The notes under the pieces are model-generated. The model saw only the letters and a list, made by a program, of their open reading frames with translations, was not told where the DNA came from and did no database searches. A DNA stretch of 64,000 bases from CAYNVS01 sp964400725 (lineage in GTDB: Bacteria > Myxococcota_A > SURF-8 > CAYNVS01), in assembly GCA_964400725.1 (NCBI GenBank), contig CAYNVS010000002.1:1-64000 (forward strand), read 5' to 3'. The position numbers were made by a program, and so were the translations under genes. This document shows, one piece after another, positions 51,292 through 58,707 of the stretch; positions within the stretch are counted from its first letter, which is position 1, and each line of letters starts with the position of its first letter.

Positions 51292-52587
51292 ATGAATACT
51301 AATCGACCGATAAAGATATTAGCGCTAATCGCCGTCGCAGCCGCGCTCGTCCCGCTTTTTTCCTGCAAAGAGAAAACCCAAGAGGATTTCTTCTCGCTGC
51401 CCAGAAGCAAAAAAAACGACCAAAAAGCGGGGCGCATCCCGTCGGAGTGCGACGACCCGAAGCATTTTGAAAAAATCGAAAAAGCCGCGGCGTTGAACGA
51501 AGAAGGCATGCAATACATGAACAAAGGCGATCTGGGGCAGGCCGAAACGCTGTTCAACGAAGCCTTGAAAATCATTCCGGTTTACGGCGACGCGCGCTTT
51601 AACCTCGGCCTTGTTTACGCGCGAAAGAACATGAGCGACAAAGCGCTGGAAGAGTTCGACAAAGTGATTAAGGACGTTCCGGACTGGCCAGACGCTTACG
51701 TTAACAAAGCGACGCTGCTCATGCGCCAGCGCAAATACTCCGAAGCCGAAAAAAATCTGTTCGAGGCGCTCAAGCTCGACTCGACCGACCCCAACGGCTG
51801 GATAGCTCTGGGGCGGCTTTATTTCTCGGACAACAAACCCGACCGCGGCTACAACGCTTTCGCCGAAGGGATTAAGCGCGCCCCCAAAGAATTGGCGCTT
51901 AGAACCGCGATGCTTGAAGAGCTGATTAACGCCCGCAAGTTCAAAGAGGCGGCGGCGGCGTGCGAGGAAGCGATTAAGGCGTTTCCGTCGGAGATTAAAT
52001 TATACGAAACGCTCGTTCAGATTTACGTGGACGCGCGCAGCCTGGACAAAGCCGAGGAAACTTTAAAGTCGCCGGGAGCGTCCGCGATGGAGGCGAAGAA
52101 AAAAAGCTATTTTCAAGCGTTGATTTTGGAAAACCGAAAAAAGTACGCGGAAGCGATTAAAATTTACAGACAACTAGTTGAAGAAATGAGCGCCGATACA
52201 GCGAAGCCGGCGGGCGACGACCGGCCGCAGGAAGAGAATGCTAAGCCCGAAACGAGCCTTCAAGGCGGCGTCAATCCCGAAAGAAGGCTTGCGGACATAC
52301 GCGTTCATCTAGCCGGCGCCCTTTTTTATACGGGCAAATTCAAGGAAGCCGTAGAGACGCTTGAGCCCGCCAAAGGAAAGACCGACGATTCGTTTTATTT
52401 TATATACCTCGGAGCGGCGTTGATAAGCCTCAATAAGGGATTTGAAGCCGCCGCCGTGTACCAGGAATTTTTTAACAGCCCCAAAGCCGTCGAAAACCTC
52501 GTAAACACCAACCGTGATGAAATCATAGCGGCGATTGACGCTTTAAAGGCGGGCAAAAAGATTAAGCCGATAGGGCTCGACAAATAA
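51292..52587 (+). CDS. TPR-repeat lipoprotein
   Basis: 431 residues. A lipoprotein signal ends in VPLFSC. From about residue 60 on there are six or more TPR units, for example EEGMQYMNKGDLGQAETLFN, NKATLLMRQRKYSEAEKNLF and ALGRLYFSDNKPDRGYNAF. A low-complexity break of about 30 residues (AKPAGDDRPQEENAKPE) separates the last units. It is a protein-interaction scaffold at a membrane face, in the style of PilF, NlpI or outer-membrane assembly helpers, without a specific partner visible. The SDR-like gene follows 61 bases later on the same strand. Confidence 0.78.
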   Translation: MNTNRPIKILALIAVAAALVPLFSCKEKTQEDFFSLPRSKKNDQKAGRIPSECDDPKHFEKIEKAAALNEEGMQYMNKGDLGQAETLFNEALKIIPVYGDARFNLGLVYARKNMSDKALEEFDKVIKDVPDWPDAYVNKATLLMRQRKYSEAEKNLFEALKLDSTDPNGWIALGRLYFSDNKPDRGYNAFAEGIKRAPKELALRTAMLEELINARKFKEAAAACEEAIKAFPSEIKLYETLVQIYVDARSLDKAEETLKSPGASAMEAKKKSYFQALILENRKKYAEAIKIYRQLVEEMSADTAKPAGDDRPQEENAKPETSLQGGVNPERRLADIRVHLAGALFYTGKFKEAVETLEPAKGKTDDSFYFIYLGAALISLNKGFEAAAVYQEFFNSPKAVENLVNTNRDEIIAAIDALKAGKKIKPIGLDK

Positions 52588-52648
52588 AATCGCGCGGGTT
52601 TATTCATTGAGCCGCCGACGAGTTTGGGTCGGAATGCGAGGTTAAAAT

Positions 52649-53788
52649 ATGCGGTCGGATTATGAAATAAAGAAAAAAATATTGCTGCTGGGATACCCCG
52701 ATTTCCTTGGACGCAAGCTCGCGGAAAAAATTTTAGCGGACGAAGATTCGCTTTTGGCCGCGATTGTAAGCTCCGGCAGAATGGACGAGGCGAGAACGGA
52801 GATAAACGGCTATCCGCCTTCTTACCGCGCGCGCGTAAAACTCTACGAAGGAGAGATTTCGTCGTTGGATTTCGGACTGAAAGGCCCCGAATACGACGAG
52901 CTTTTATCGAGCGCAACGCATATGTATCACGCCGGCATGGGTTTTCAGCTCAGGTTCTCCGAGCGTTATCTGCGCGAGCGCAACGTTATTGGAACCCGCA
53001 ACGCGGTAGATTTCTGCCGCGAATCGAAGAAGCTGGAGCGCTTCTTTTTCTTTTCGTCCGTGCACGCGTCGGGAACGGCAAAGGGAACGGTTTTGGAAAC
53101 CGATTTCAACGAAAACGCCTCGTTTAAAAGCTATTTAGAAAAATCGTTTCACACCGCCGAAAAAATGATTCGCGGCGGCGCAAAGAAAGCGCCCTACACA
53201 ATCTTCAGGCTCGCCAACATGATAGGCGACAGTAAAACCGGCGAAATAGACGGTTTCGACGGCCCGTACCTTTTCGTAAAGCTGATGTCGATGCGCAAAG
53301 GGCTGCCGCTTCTTTTGCCGGGTTCGTGCGCGGCCAAAAGCCATTTAATTCCCGTAGATTACGCCGTCGCGGCGGCTTACTACATATCGACGCTGAAAAA
53401 TTCGGAATGGAAAACCTATCATATAATCGACGAGCGCAGCCTGCCGGTCAACCGCGTTCTGCGAATAGTGTGCGATTATCTCGGCCACAAACAGCCGATA
53501 TTCAACGTCCCGGCGCCGGCGCTTAAAGCTCTTTACCTTCTTCCTTCGATGCGCGGCAAACTCGGCCTTCCCAAAGACGTTGCGCGCTACCTAAACCATA
53601 ACGTAACTTACGATAATTCTTTGGCAAAAGAGGCGCTTGCGGACTCCGGAATCGTCTGCCCCAAGTTCGAGACGTACTTCCCCGCGACGCTTGAGAGCGC
53701 CGAGCGGAAACTGAAAGAGGAAAAGGACAAAAAAGAGGAAGCCGAGACAGCCGACCCGCTTGCCGAAAGCATGGAAGAGGAGACTTAA
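52649..53788 (+). CDS. SDR-family (extended, epimerase-like) protein
   Basis: 379 residues with an N-terminal Rossmann fold (KILLLGYPDFLGRKLAEKIL, a variant of the TGxxGxxG loop) and the extended-SDR layout of the male-sterility/fatty-acyl reductase type (MYHAGMGFQLRFSERYLRER, FFFSSVHASGT). In the usual active-site segment Y-x-x-x-K the sequence is YLEKSFHTAEK, so Lys is one place off or missing; the enzyme activity is uncertain. The last 30 residues are acidic and unstructured. It ends three bases before the lysA stop on the other strand. Substrate unknown. Confidence 0.72.
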   Translation: MRSDYEIKKKILLLGYPDFLGRKLAEKILADEDSLLAAIVSSGRMDEARTEINGYPPSYRARVKLYEGEISSLDFGLKGPEYDELLSSATHMYHAGMGFQLRFSERYLRERNVIGTRNAVDFCRESKKLERFFFFSSVHASGTAKGTVLETDFNENASFKSYLEKSFHTAEKMIRGGAKKAPYTIFRLANMIGDSKTGEIDGFDGPYLFVKLMSMRKGLPLLLPGSCAAKSHLIPVDYAVAAAYYISTLKNSEWKTYHIIDERSLPVNRVLRIVCDYLGHKQPIFNVPAPALKALYLLPSMRGKLGLPKDVARYLNHNVTYDNSLAKEALADSGIVCPKFETYFPATLESAERKLKEEKDKKEEAETADPLAESMEEET

Positions 53789-53791
53789 AAC

Positions 53792-55033
53792 TTAGAATAT
53801 TTCCTCCGCTATCATGTCCGCGTAAGTCTGCCTGCGTCTTATTACCTTAAACGAGCCGCCGTCAACAAGAACTTCCGCGCATTTGGGGCGGGAATTGTAG
53901 TTCGAGCTCATAGCCGCGCCGTACGCGCCCGCGCTCATAACCGCGACGAAATCGCCCCGGCGAAACGCGGGCAGAGGCCTGTCTTTCGCGAAAAAATCTC
54001 CCGATTCGCACACCGGTCCGACTAAGTCCGCAATCTGCGTTTCCGCCCCTATGGGAGCAACCGGAGTTACCGCGTGGTAGGCTCCGTAAAGCGTCGGCCT
54101 TATAAGGTCGTTCATTCCCGAATCGACGATTACGAACTTCTTGTTTTTCGTCTGCTTTACGAAAAGAACTTTCGTAATCAACGCGCCCGAATTGCCCGAA
54201 ATAAAACGCCCCGGCTCCATTACGAGAGTTACGGGCAAATCTTTTACCAAGTGTTCGATTTCCTTGCGGAAGTTCGCCGCGGTAGAAGGCTGTTCGTCTT
54301 GATAAATTATTCCGAGCCCGCCGCCGATGTTGAGATACTGCAGATTGATTCCGGCGTCCGCCAATTGAAAGATTAAAGCCCGCAGCGCCGCTATGCTCTC
54401 GACGTACGGCTCCGGCGTAAGTATCTGCGATCCGATGTGGCAATCAACTCCCAGTATTTTAACGTTCGGCAGCCGCGCCGCTTTTTTATACTCCGCCAGA
54501 GCGTCGGCAAGCGGTATTCCGAATTTATTTTCGGCTTTGCCGGTCGTTATTTTCTCGTGCGTATGCGCGTCCACGTCGGGGTTCACGCGAAGCGCGACGC
54601 CGGCCGTCTTCCCCATTTTCCCCGCTATTTCGCTTAAAACCTCGGCTTCCTGAGAGCTTTCTACGTTGAACGTCAAAATGCCGGCATCTATCGCCTCGGC
54701 CAGCTCTTGGTCGGTTTTACCGACTCCGGAATAAACGATTTTCTTCGCGTCTATGCCCGCGGCGAGAGCTCTGTACAGCTCTCCGCCCGAAACGATGTCG
54801 GCGCCGCAGCCCAGCTCCGCCAGCGTTTTGAGTATTGCGACGTTGGAGCAGGATTTGACGGAATAGCATATCAGCCGTTTCATGTCCGCAAAGGCGGCGT
54901 CCAGCTTGAGATAATGCTCGCAAATCGTCCGTTTGCTGTAAAGGTAAAAGGGCGTTCCTACGCTTTCGCAAACGTCCGCCGCTTTTACGTCCTCGCAGTA
55001 TAAATAGCCGTCAACCGATTTGAAATAGTGCAT
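53792..55033 (-). CDS. lysA: Diaminopimelate decarboxylase
   Basis: PLP enzyme that decarboxylates meso-diaminopimelate to L-lysine, the last step of lysine synthesis. 413 residues, a normal length. The PLP lysine is K60 in CYSVKSCSN. The substrate-side Cys motif is VGPVCESGD, and the glycine loop for the PLP phosphate is NIGGGLGI. HIGSQI and the C-terminal beta domain (MSAGAYGAAMSSNYNSRP) are typical. It starts 15 bases after the lysC stop, so both are transcribed as lysC-lysA, joining the first and last enzymes of the pathway. Confidence 0.95.
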   Translation of the reverse strand: MHYFKSVDGYLYCEDVKAADVCESVGTPFYLYSKRTICEHYLKLDAAFADMKRLICYSVKSCSNVAILKTLAELGCGADIVSGGELYRALAAGIDAKKIVYSGVGKTDQELAEAIDAGILTFNVESSQEAEVLSEIAGKMGKTAGVALRVNPDVDAHTHEKITTGKAENKFGIPLADALAEYKKAARLPNVKILGVDCHIGSQILTPEPYVESIAALRALIFQLADAGINLQYLNIGGGLGIIYQDEQPSTAANFRKEIEHLVKDLPVTLVMEPGRFISGNSGALITKVLFVKQTKNKKFVIVDSGMNDLIRPTLYGAYHAVTPVAPIGAETQIADLVGPVCESGDFFAKDRPLPAFRRGDFVAVMSAGAYGAAMSSNYNSRPKCAEVLVDGGSFKVIRRRQTYADMIAEEIF

Positions 55034-55048
55034 GCCGCAGCCTCTAAC

Positions 55049-56317
55049 CTATTTTCCGTTTTTGCCGAAACGCTCCTTCAACACTTTCAAGCTCTTATCC
55101 ATGTCGGCGCTCTTCACGTAAACGACGATGTCGGTATGAGCCGTAACCATTTCGATAATGTTTACGCCCGCTTTAGTCAGCGCGTCGCTTATCGCGGAAA
55201 TCACCCCCGGCGATTGAAGAAAGATATGGTTTGACAAGGTAATTTCGCCTATGTTTTTAACGGTTGAAAGCGACTCGAACAGCCCGCGTCCTTCCACGAA
55301 TTCCTCGTGAAGCTCGTTTAAAAGCGAGGATTGAAGCTCGCCGTTCATATAAAGAGACAAAAAATTGTCGGAGGCGCTAAGCGCGTGAATGGTTTTTCCT
55401 TTATTTTCCATCCACGCGAAAACCGGAGCCGCAACGCCGCTTTTTTCCGCGAGCTTTTTTCCCATAAAGGTCAGCAGCGACAGCGGGCGCGGATGCGCGG
55501 ATACCTTCGAGCCGACGGCGCCGGTAACTCTGGTTCCGGTTTCGGCAAGTTTGTGCAAATCTTTGTAATGCGCTATTTTCGCTTTGCAGTTTTCCGTTTT
55601 GAAACGCAGCGCGTTGGGATGTATCACCTGCGCCCCGGCGCGGGACAGCAGCGCAAGATCGGCGGCGGTTACCTCTTGGAGCAGGCGCGCCTTTTCCACA
55701 ACCCGCGGGTCGCTCGACAGCACTCCGTTTACGTCCGTTACGATGACGACCTCGTCGCAGTTTAAATACTTGCCGCATAAAAAAGCGGTTATATCGCTTC
55801 CGCCGCGCCCCAGCGAAACCAGTCCGCCTTCCGCGTCCGAAATGAAAAATCCGGCGACGACCGGTATGACTCCTTTGGATAAAAGCGGCTCGACGAATTT
55901 CTTAGCCCTCGCCCGCGTCGCTTTCTCGTCGATGCTTATATCTACGAGTTCGTTGGTTTTTTCCTTGCTCGTTCTGCCCCCGCGCCCCGCTTCGATTCGC
56001 GAAATCAGAAAAAATTTTTTGCAGTCCTGCGTAATCGCTTCGGCCTCGGCGCCTTTTTCGCGCAGCGCCATCGTTAAAAGGTGCGCGCTCATTTTTTCGC
56101 CGCTGGCTAGAAATTCGGCGTAGGAACGGGTCTCAAACTGCCTGCCGCCGACTCTGCTCGCCTTCTGAACCAGTTTGCTCGTAGTGGCGCCCTGCGCCGA
56201 AACCACCGCAATCACCTCGTTTCCGGCCGACTGCAGCTTGATTAAATTCTTCGCCGCGAGGTTTATGCGTTCTTCGTTCTTTACGCTTGTTCCGCCGAAT
56301 TTTACGACTATTCTCAT
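55049..56317 (-). CDS. lysC: Aspartate kinase (monofunctional, two ACT domains)
   Basis: Phosphorylates L-aspartate, the first step to lysine, threonine and methionine. 422 residues from ATG 56317, behind GAAAGG; an ATG 25 codons upstream lies in AT-rich leader and is rejected. The kinase core begins KFGGTSVKN and has RGGSDITAFL and TDVNGVLSSDPRVV. The last 150 residues form two ACT domains (for example GEITLSNHIFLQSPGVI), the usual site of feedback inhibition by lysine or threonine. No homoserine dehydrogenase is fused. A leader terminator lies 74 bases upstream of the start. Confidence 0.93.
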   Translation of the reverse strand: MRIVVKFGGTSVKNEERINLAAKNLIKLQSAGNEVIAVVSAQGATTSKLVQKASRVGGRQFETRSYAEFLASGEKMSAHLLTMALREKGAEAEAITQDCKKFFLISRIEAGRGGRTSKEKTNELVDISIDEKATRARAKKFVEPLLSKGVIPVVAGFFISDAEGGLVSLGRGGSDITAFLCGKYLNCDEVVIVTDVNGVLSSDPRVVEKARLLQEVTAADLALLSRAGAQVIHPNALRFKTENCKAKIAHYKDLHKLAETGTRVTGAVGSKVSAHPRPLSLLTFMGKKLAEKSGVAAPVFAWMENKGKTIHALSASDNFLSLYMNGELQSSLLNELHEEFVEGRGLFESLSTVKNIGEITLSNHIFLQSPGVISAISDALTKAGVNIIEMVTAHTDIVVYVKSADMDKSLKVLKERFGKNGK

Positions 56318-56390
56318 CTTTTTTTCCTTTCGCAAAATATTTTGAAAAGAAAAATTTATTTTTGAGCTAATGTCAAGAAAATATTGCGTC

Positions 56391-56411
56391 AAAAAAAGCG
56401 CCCGTCGGCGC
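56391..56411 (-). terminator. Rho-independent terminator in the lysC leader
   Basis: On the minus strand GCGCC, four-base loop, GGCGC and a run of seven T. It lies upstream of lysC, with no gene further upstream on this strand, so it could be an attenuator of the lysC transcript or end a short RNA. Confidence 0.6.
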
Positions 56412-56585
56412 CTAAAAAATCGAAGGACGGCAAAGCGGGAGTCGTTCGATTTAGCTTAAACAGGGAGTTTTATTGAAGCGTCTTTTGCGGCGACAAGGTT
56501 TTAAGCCGCCGCGCCGAGTCCGCGGCTGTGAATGAGAATTCATTCATAGCAAGCAAATCTAATAAACATCACGTTTAAATTTAAT

Positions 56586-56614
56586 TTGACTGTTTTATTT
56601 AAAACGTGTTAAAT
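56586..56614 (+). promoter_or_regulatory. Candidate sigma-70 promoter of the F0 operon
   Basis: TTGACT, a 17-base spacer and TTAAAT, about 30 bases before the ATG of the first ATP synthase gene. Confidence 0.55.
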
Positions 56615-56643
56615 CAAAATTCGCCAGTCGGAGATTATAATAA

Positions 56644-56856
56644 ATGGCGAGGAACATATACCGTAAGCTGGGTTATACGCTCGCCATGGGAGCCGAAATA
56701 GGAGGCTTGGTCGGAGGATGCGCTTGGTTGGGCGCATACCTTGACGCCAGGTACGGGTCGAGCCCGGCGCTTACGCTTTGCGGCCTGTTTTTCGGAATAA
56801 TCGCCGCGGGCTTCCGCATCTGGTTTTACATCAAGCTGCTTACAAAAGACGATTAG
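56644..56856 (+). CDS. AtpZ/AtpI-like small membrane protein of ATP synthase operon
   Basis: 70 residues with two helices (AEIGGLVGGCAWLGAYLDA and LTLCGLFFGIIAAGFRIWF). Its size and helix-loop pattern, with LDARYGSSP between the helices, match AtpZ/AtpI-type proteins, which in other bacteria help the c-ring assemble or bind Mg. It is first in the F0 operon behind the promoter at 56586. CGGAG before the ATG is a weak-to-moderate ribosome site. Confidence 0.8.
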   Translation: MARNIYRKLGYTLAMGAEIGGLVGGCAWLGAYLDARYGSSPALTLCGLFFGIIAAGFRIWFYIKLLTKDD

Positions 56857-56910
56857 CGTCGCATCTTTTAAGTTTAACGATTTCAATCGGTTGCAAGTTG
56901 GCGCAAGGCG

Positions 56911-57303
56911 ATGAAGGCTATTAAAACGCAGACCGACAGACTTCTTCTCATCTCGATTATATTCATTCCTATAATGGTCTGCGCGGCGCTCGTTTTGGCT
57001 AAGCCTTCTTTTGCGGCGGGCGTGCTGGCCGGCGGAATAGTCGCAAGCGCCAATCTTTACGCGCTGATACGCCTTGGCAAAGGGCTTGTAAGGCTCGCAA
57101 AAGGCGAAGAAGGAAACAAACTGTTTTTCGCGCTTAAATTCGCCGGCAAATACGGCCTCGTTTTTGCGATAATAAGCGCTTTGATTTTCGCGGCTCGTCT
57201 TTCGCCTGTTGCGATCGCAATCGGCATAAGCAACGTTCCGCTGGCTGTGGCCCTCGAAATAACGCTTCCTCCGATAGTAGAAAAATCGGAGCAAAAGGAG
57301 TGA
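56911..57303 (+). CDS. atpI: ATP synthase subunit I (AtpI family)
   Basis: 130 residues with four hydrophobic helices and basic loops (ALIRLGKGLVRLAKGEEGNK). It fits the AtpI/subunit I family, which assists assembly of the c-ring in F-type ATP synthases. The gene is 54 bases after the AtpZ-like gene and overlaps the extended start of atpB, whose ribosome site (AAGGAG) lies within its last codons. The family is poorly conserved, so the name rests largely on position. Confidence 0.75.
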   Translation: MKAIKTQTDRLLLISIIFIPIMVCAALVLAKPSFAAGVLAGGIVASANLYALIRLGKGLVRLAKGEEGNKLFFALKFAGKYGLVFAIISALIFAARLSPVAIAIGISNVPLAVALEITLPPIVEKSEQKE

Positions 57304-57305
57304 CC

Positions 57306-58043
57306 ATGCACCATGTAAACCTTATTGAATATCTGCTCGGCTTCGTCGTAAGCGATCCGCATACGTTCATGTTCGACTCTTACGCGTCGATGTCGCAGTT
57401 TATCGGCGCAATATTAGTTACGCTTCTCTTTGTCGTCATCGCGCTGGCCGTGCGGTCGCACTATAAAAAAATCGGAATCGACAAAGCCGTCGTCCCCTCC
57501 GGTAAAATCGGGCTTGTAAACCTTATGGAGTTCGCCATCGGCTCGCTGGAAGATTTCGCCGTCGGCATCATCGGTCCGCATCACGGCCCCAAGTTCGCTC
57601 CTCTTATTATTACAATTTTCATGTTCATTCTGTTTATGAACCTTCTAGGCAACATTCCCGGCATGCCCGCGGCCAGCGCCAACATCAGCCTTAACGCCGG
57701 TATGGCCGTTTTCGTCTTCCTCACCTACAATTTTTACGGCTTTAAAGAGCACGGCTTCGGGTATATCAAACATTTTATGGGGCCGGTTATCTGGCTTGCG
57801 CCGCTTATGTTCGCCATCGAAATCGTCAGCCATTTCGTCCGTCCGGCTTCGCTCTCCATCCGTCTTTTCGGAAACATCAACGGCGACCATATCGCCGTCG
57901 GCATCTTCAGCGGAATGGTGCCGGTTTTAATTCCGGCGATATTCATGGCTTTGGGTTTGTTCGTCGCGTTCATTCAGGCGCTTGTTTTCAGCATGCTGAG
58001 CGCCGTTTACATACAACTTGCGACTTCACACGAAGAACACTGA
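57306..58043 (+). CDS. atpB: F0F1 ATP synthase subunit a
   Basis: Subunit a forms the half-channels that lead ions to and from the rotating c-ring. 245 residues, five or six helices. The essential Arg lies in the conserved stretch FVRPASLSIRLFGNINGDH, and the last helices have ALVFSMLSAVYIQLA. ATG 57306 is used, five bases after AAGGAG; a GTG at 57300 is in frame. It is the third gene of the F0 operon. Confidence 0.95.
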   Translation: MHHVNLIEYLLGFVVSDPHTFMFDSYASMSQFIGAILVTLLFVVIALAVRSHYKKIGIDKAVVPSGKIGLVNLMEFAIGSLEDFAVGIIGPHHGPKFAPLIITIFMFILFMNLLGNIPGMPAASANISLNAGMAVFVFLTYNFYGFKEHGFGYIKHFMGPVIWLAPLMFAIEIVSHFVRPASLSIRLFGNINGDHIAVGIFSGMVPVLIPAIFMALGLFVAFIQALVFSMLSAVYIQLATSHEEH

Positions 58044-58105
58044 TATAAAGCGATATTTAACTGTAAACTGGAACTGAAATTAACGAGCACGAAAGGAGAA
58101 CGGTA

Positions 58106-58429
58106 ATGAAAAAAGGGTTGATCATCGCACTGTCCTTGATACTGGCGCAGGTTCTGTTCATCGCGACCGCCATGGCGGGCGAAGGCGGCAACGCCAAGGA
58201 TTATCTTGGTCTGGTCGGCCTCGGCGCGGGCGTAGCCATCGGCTTTGCGGCGATGGGCGGCGGCATCGGACAGGGCCGCGCGGTAGCCAGCGCGCTTGAC
58301 GGCATCGCGCGCAATCCCAGCGCGTCGGGCAAAATTATGACCCCGATGATCATCGGCTTGGCTCTTATCGAGTCCTTGGTCATTTACGCTCTGGTCGTCG
58401 CGATTATGCTCATCGGCAAAATCGTCTAA
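58106..58429 (+). CDS. atpE: F0F1 ATP synthase subunit c, with N-terminal signal-like extension
   Basis: Rotor-ring proteolipid. 107 residues: an N-terminal hydrophobic stretch ending TAMAGEGG is extra, as in other deltaproteobacterial c subunits and probably a cleaved signal. The hairpin follows, with GGGIGQG and ARNP in helix 1 and loop and the ion carboxylate Glu in IGLALIESLVIY of helix 2. Gln, Glu, Ser and Tyr sit at positions that form the Na+ site in Ilyobacter-type c subunits, though the Thr next to Ser is Leu. H+ or Na+ coupling cannot be settled by reading. The F1 genes and subunit b are elsewhere. Confidence 0.93.
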   Translation: MKKGLIIALSLILAQVLFIATAMAGEGGNAKDYLGLVGLGAGVAIGFAAMGGGIGQGRAVASALDGIARNPSASGKIMTPMIIGLALIESLVIYALVVAIMLIGKIV

Positions 58430-58446
58430 TATCGGCTTTATCGGCG

Positions 58447-58482
58447 AAAAAAGCGCTTTCGCAAGAAGGCGCTTTTTTTTTT
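58447..58482 (+). terminator. Rho-independent terminator of the F0 operon
   Basis: AAAAAAGCGC pairs with GCGCTTTTTT around a 12-base loop, with ten T in all. It lies 18 bases after the atpE stop. Confidence 0.85.
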
Positions 58483-58707
58483 GCGCCATGAATGAAGATT
58501 GCGGCGGTTCTAAATATGTTTCGCCGCAGGCTAAATCTATCGAGGGATAAGAAAAATGAAATCGCAGTCGAACAAACTTCTAAGAATCTCTAAAAATCTC
58601 CGCGGCGCGCCGTTTTTTCAAGCGCTTTACTTCTTCCGCGGCATTGTTTATAATTAAATCTTAAATTGAACATGAGATTCGCTAATTTTACGCGGTAAAA
58701 TATTGCC

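Larger units (their letters stand above)
56318..56643. other. 326-base divergent region between lysC and the ATP synthase genes
   Basis: Contains the minus-strand hairpin terminator at 56391-56411, a seven-pair palindrome TGAATGA-GAAT-TCATTCA at 56528-56545, a hairpin near 56487-56511 and the plus-strand promoter at 56586-56614. No gene was seen. Confidence 0.55.

Noticed and set aside
56318..56643. Lysine riboswitch upstream of lysC
   Set aside because: The conserved five-helix core and its signature bases are not visible; only a simple terminator is present.
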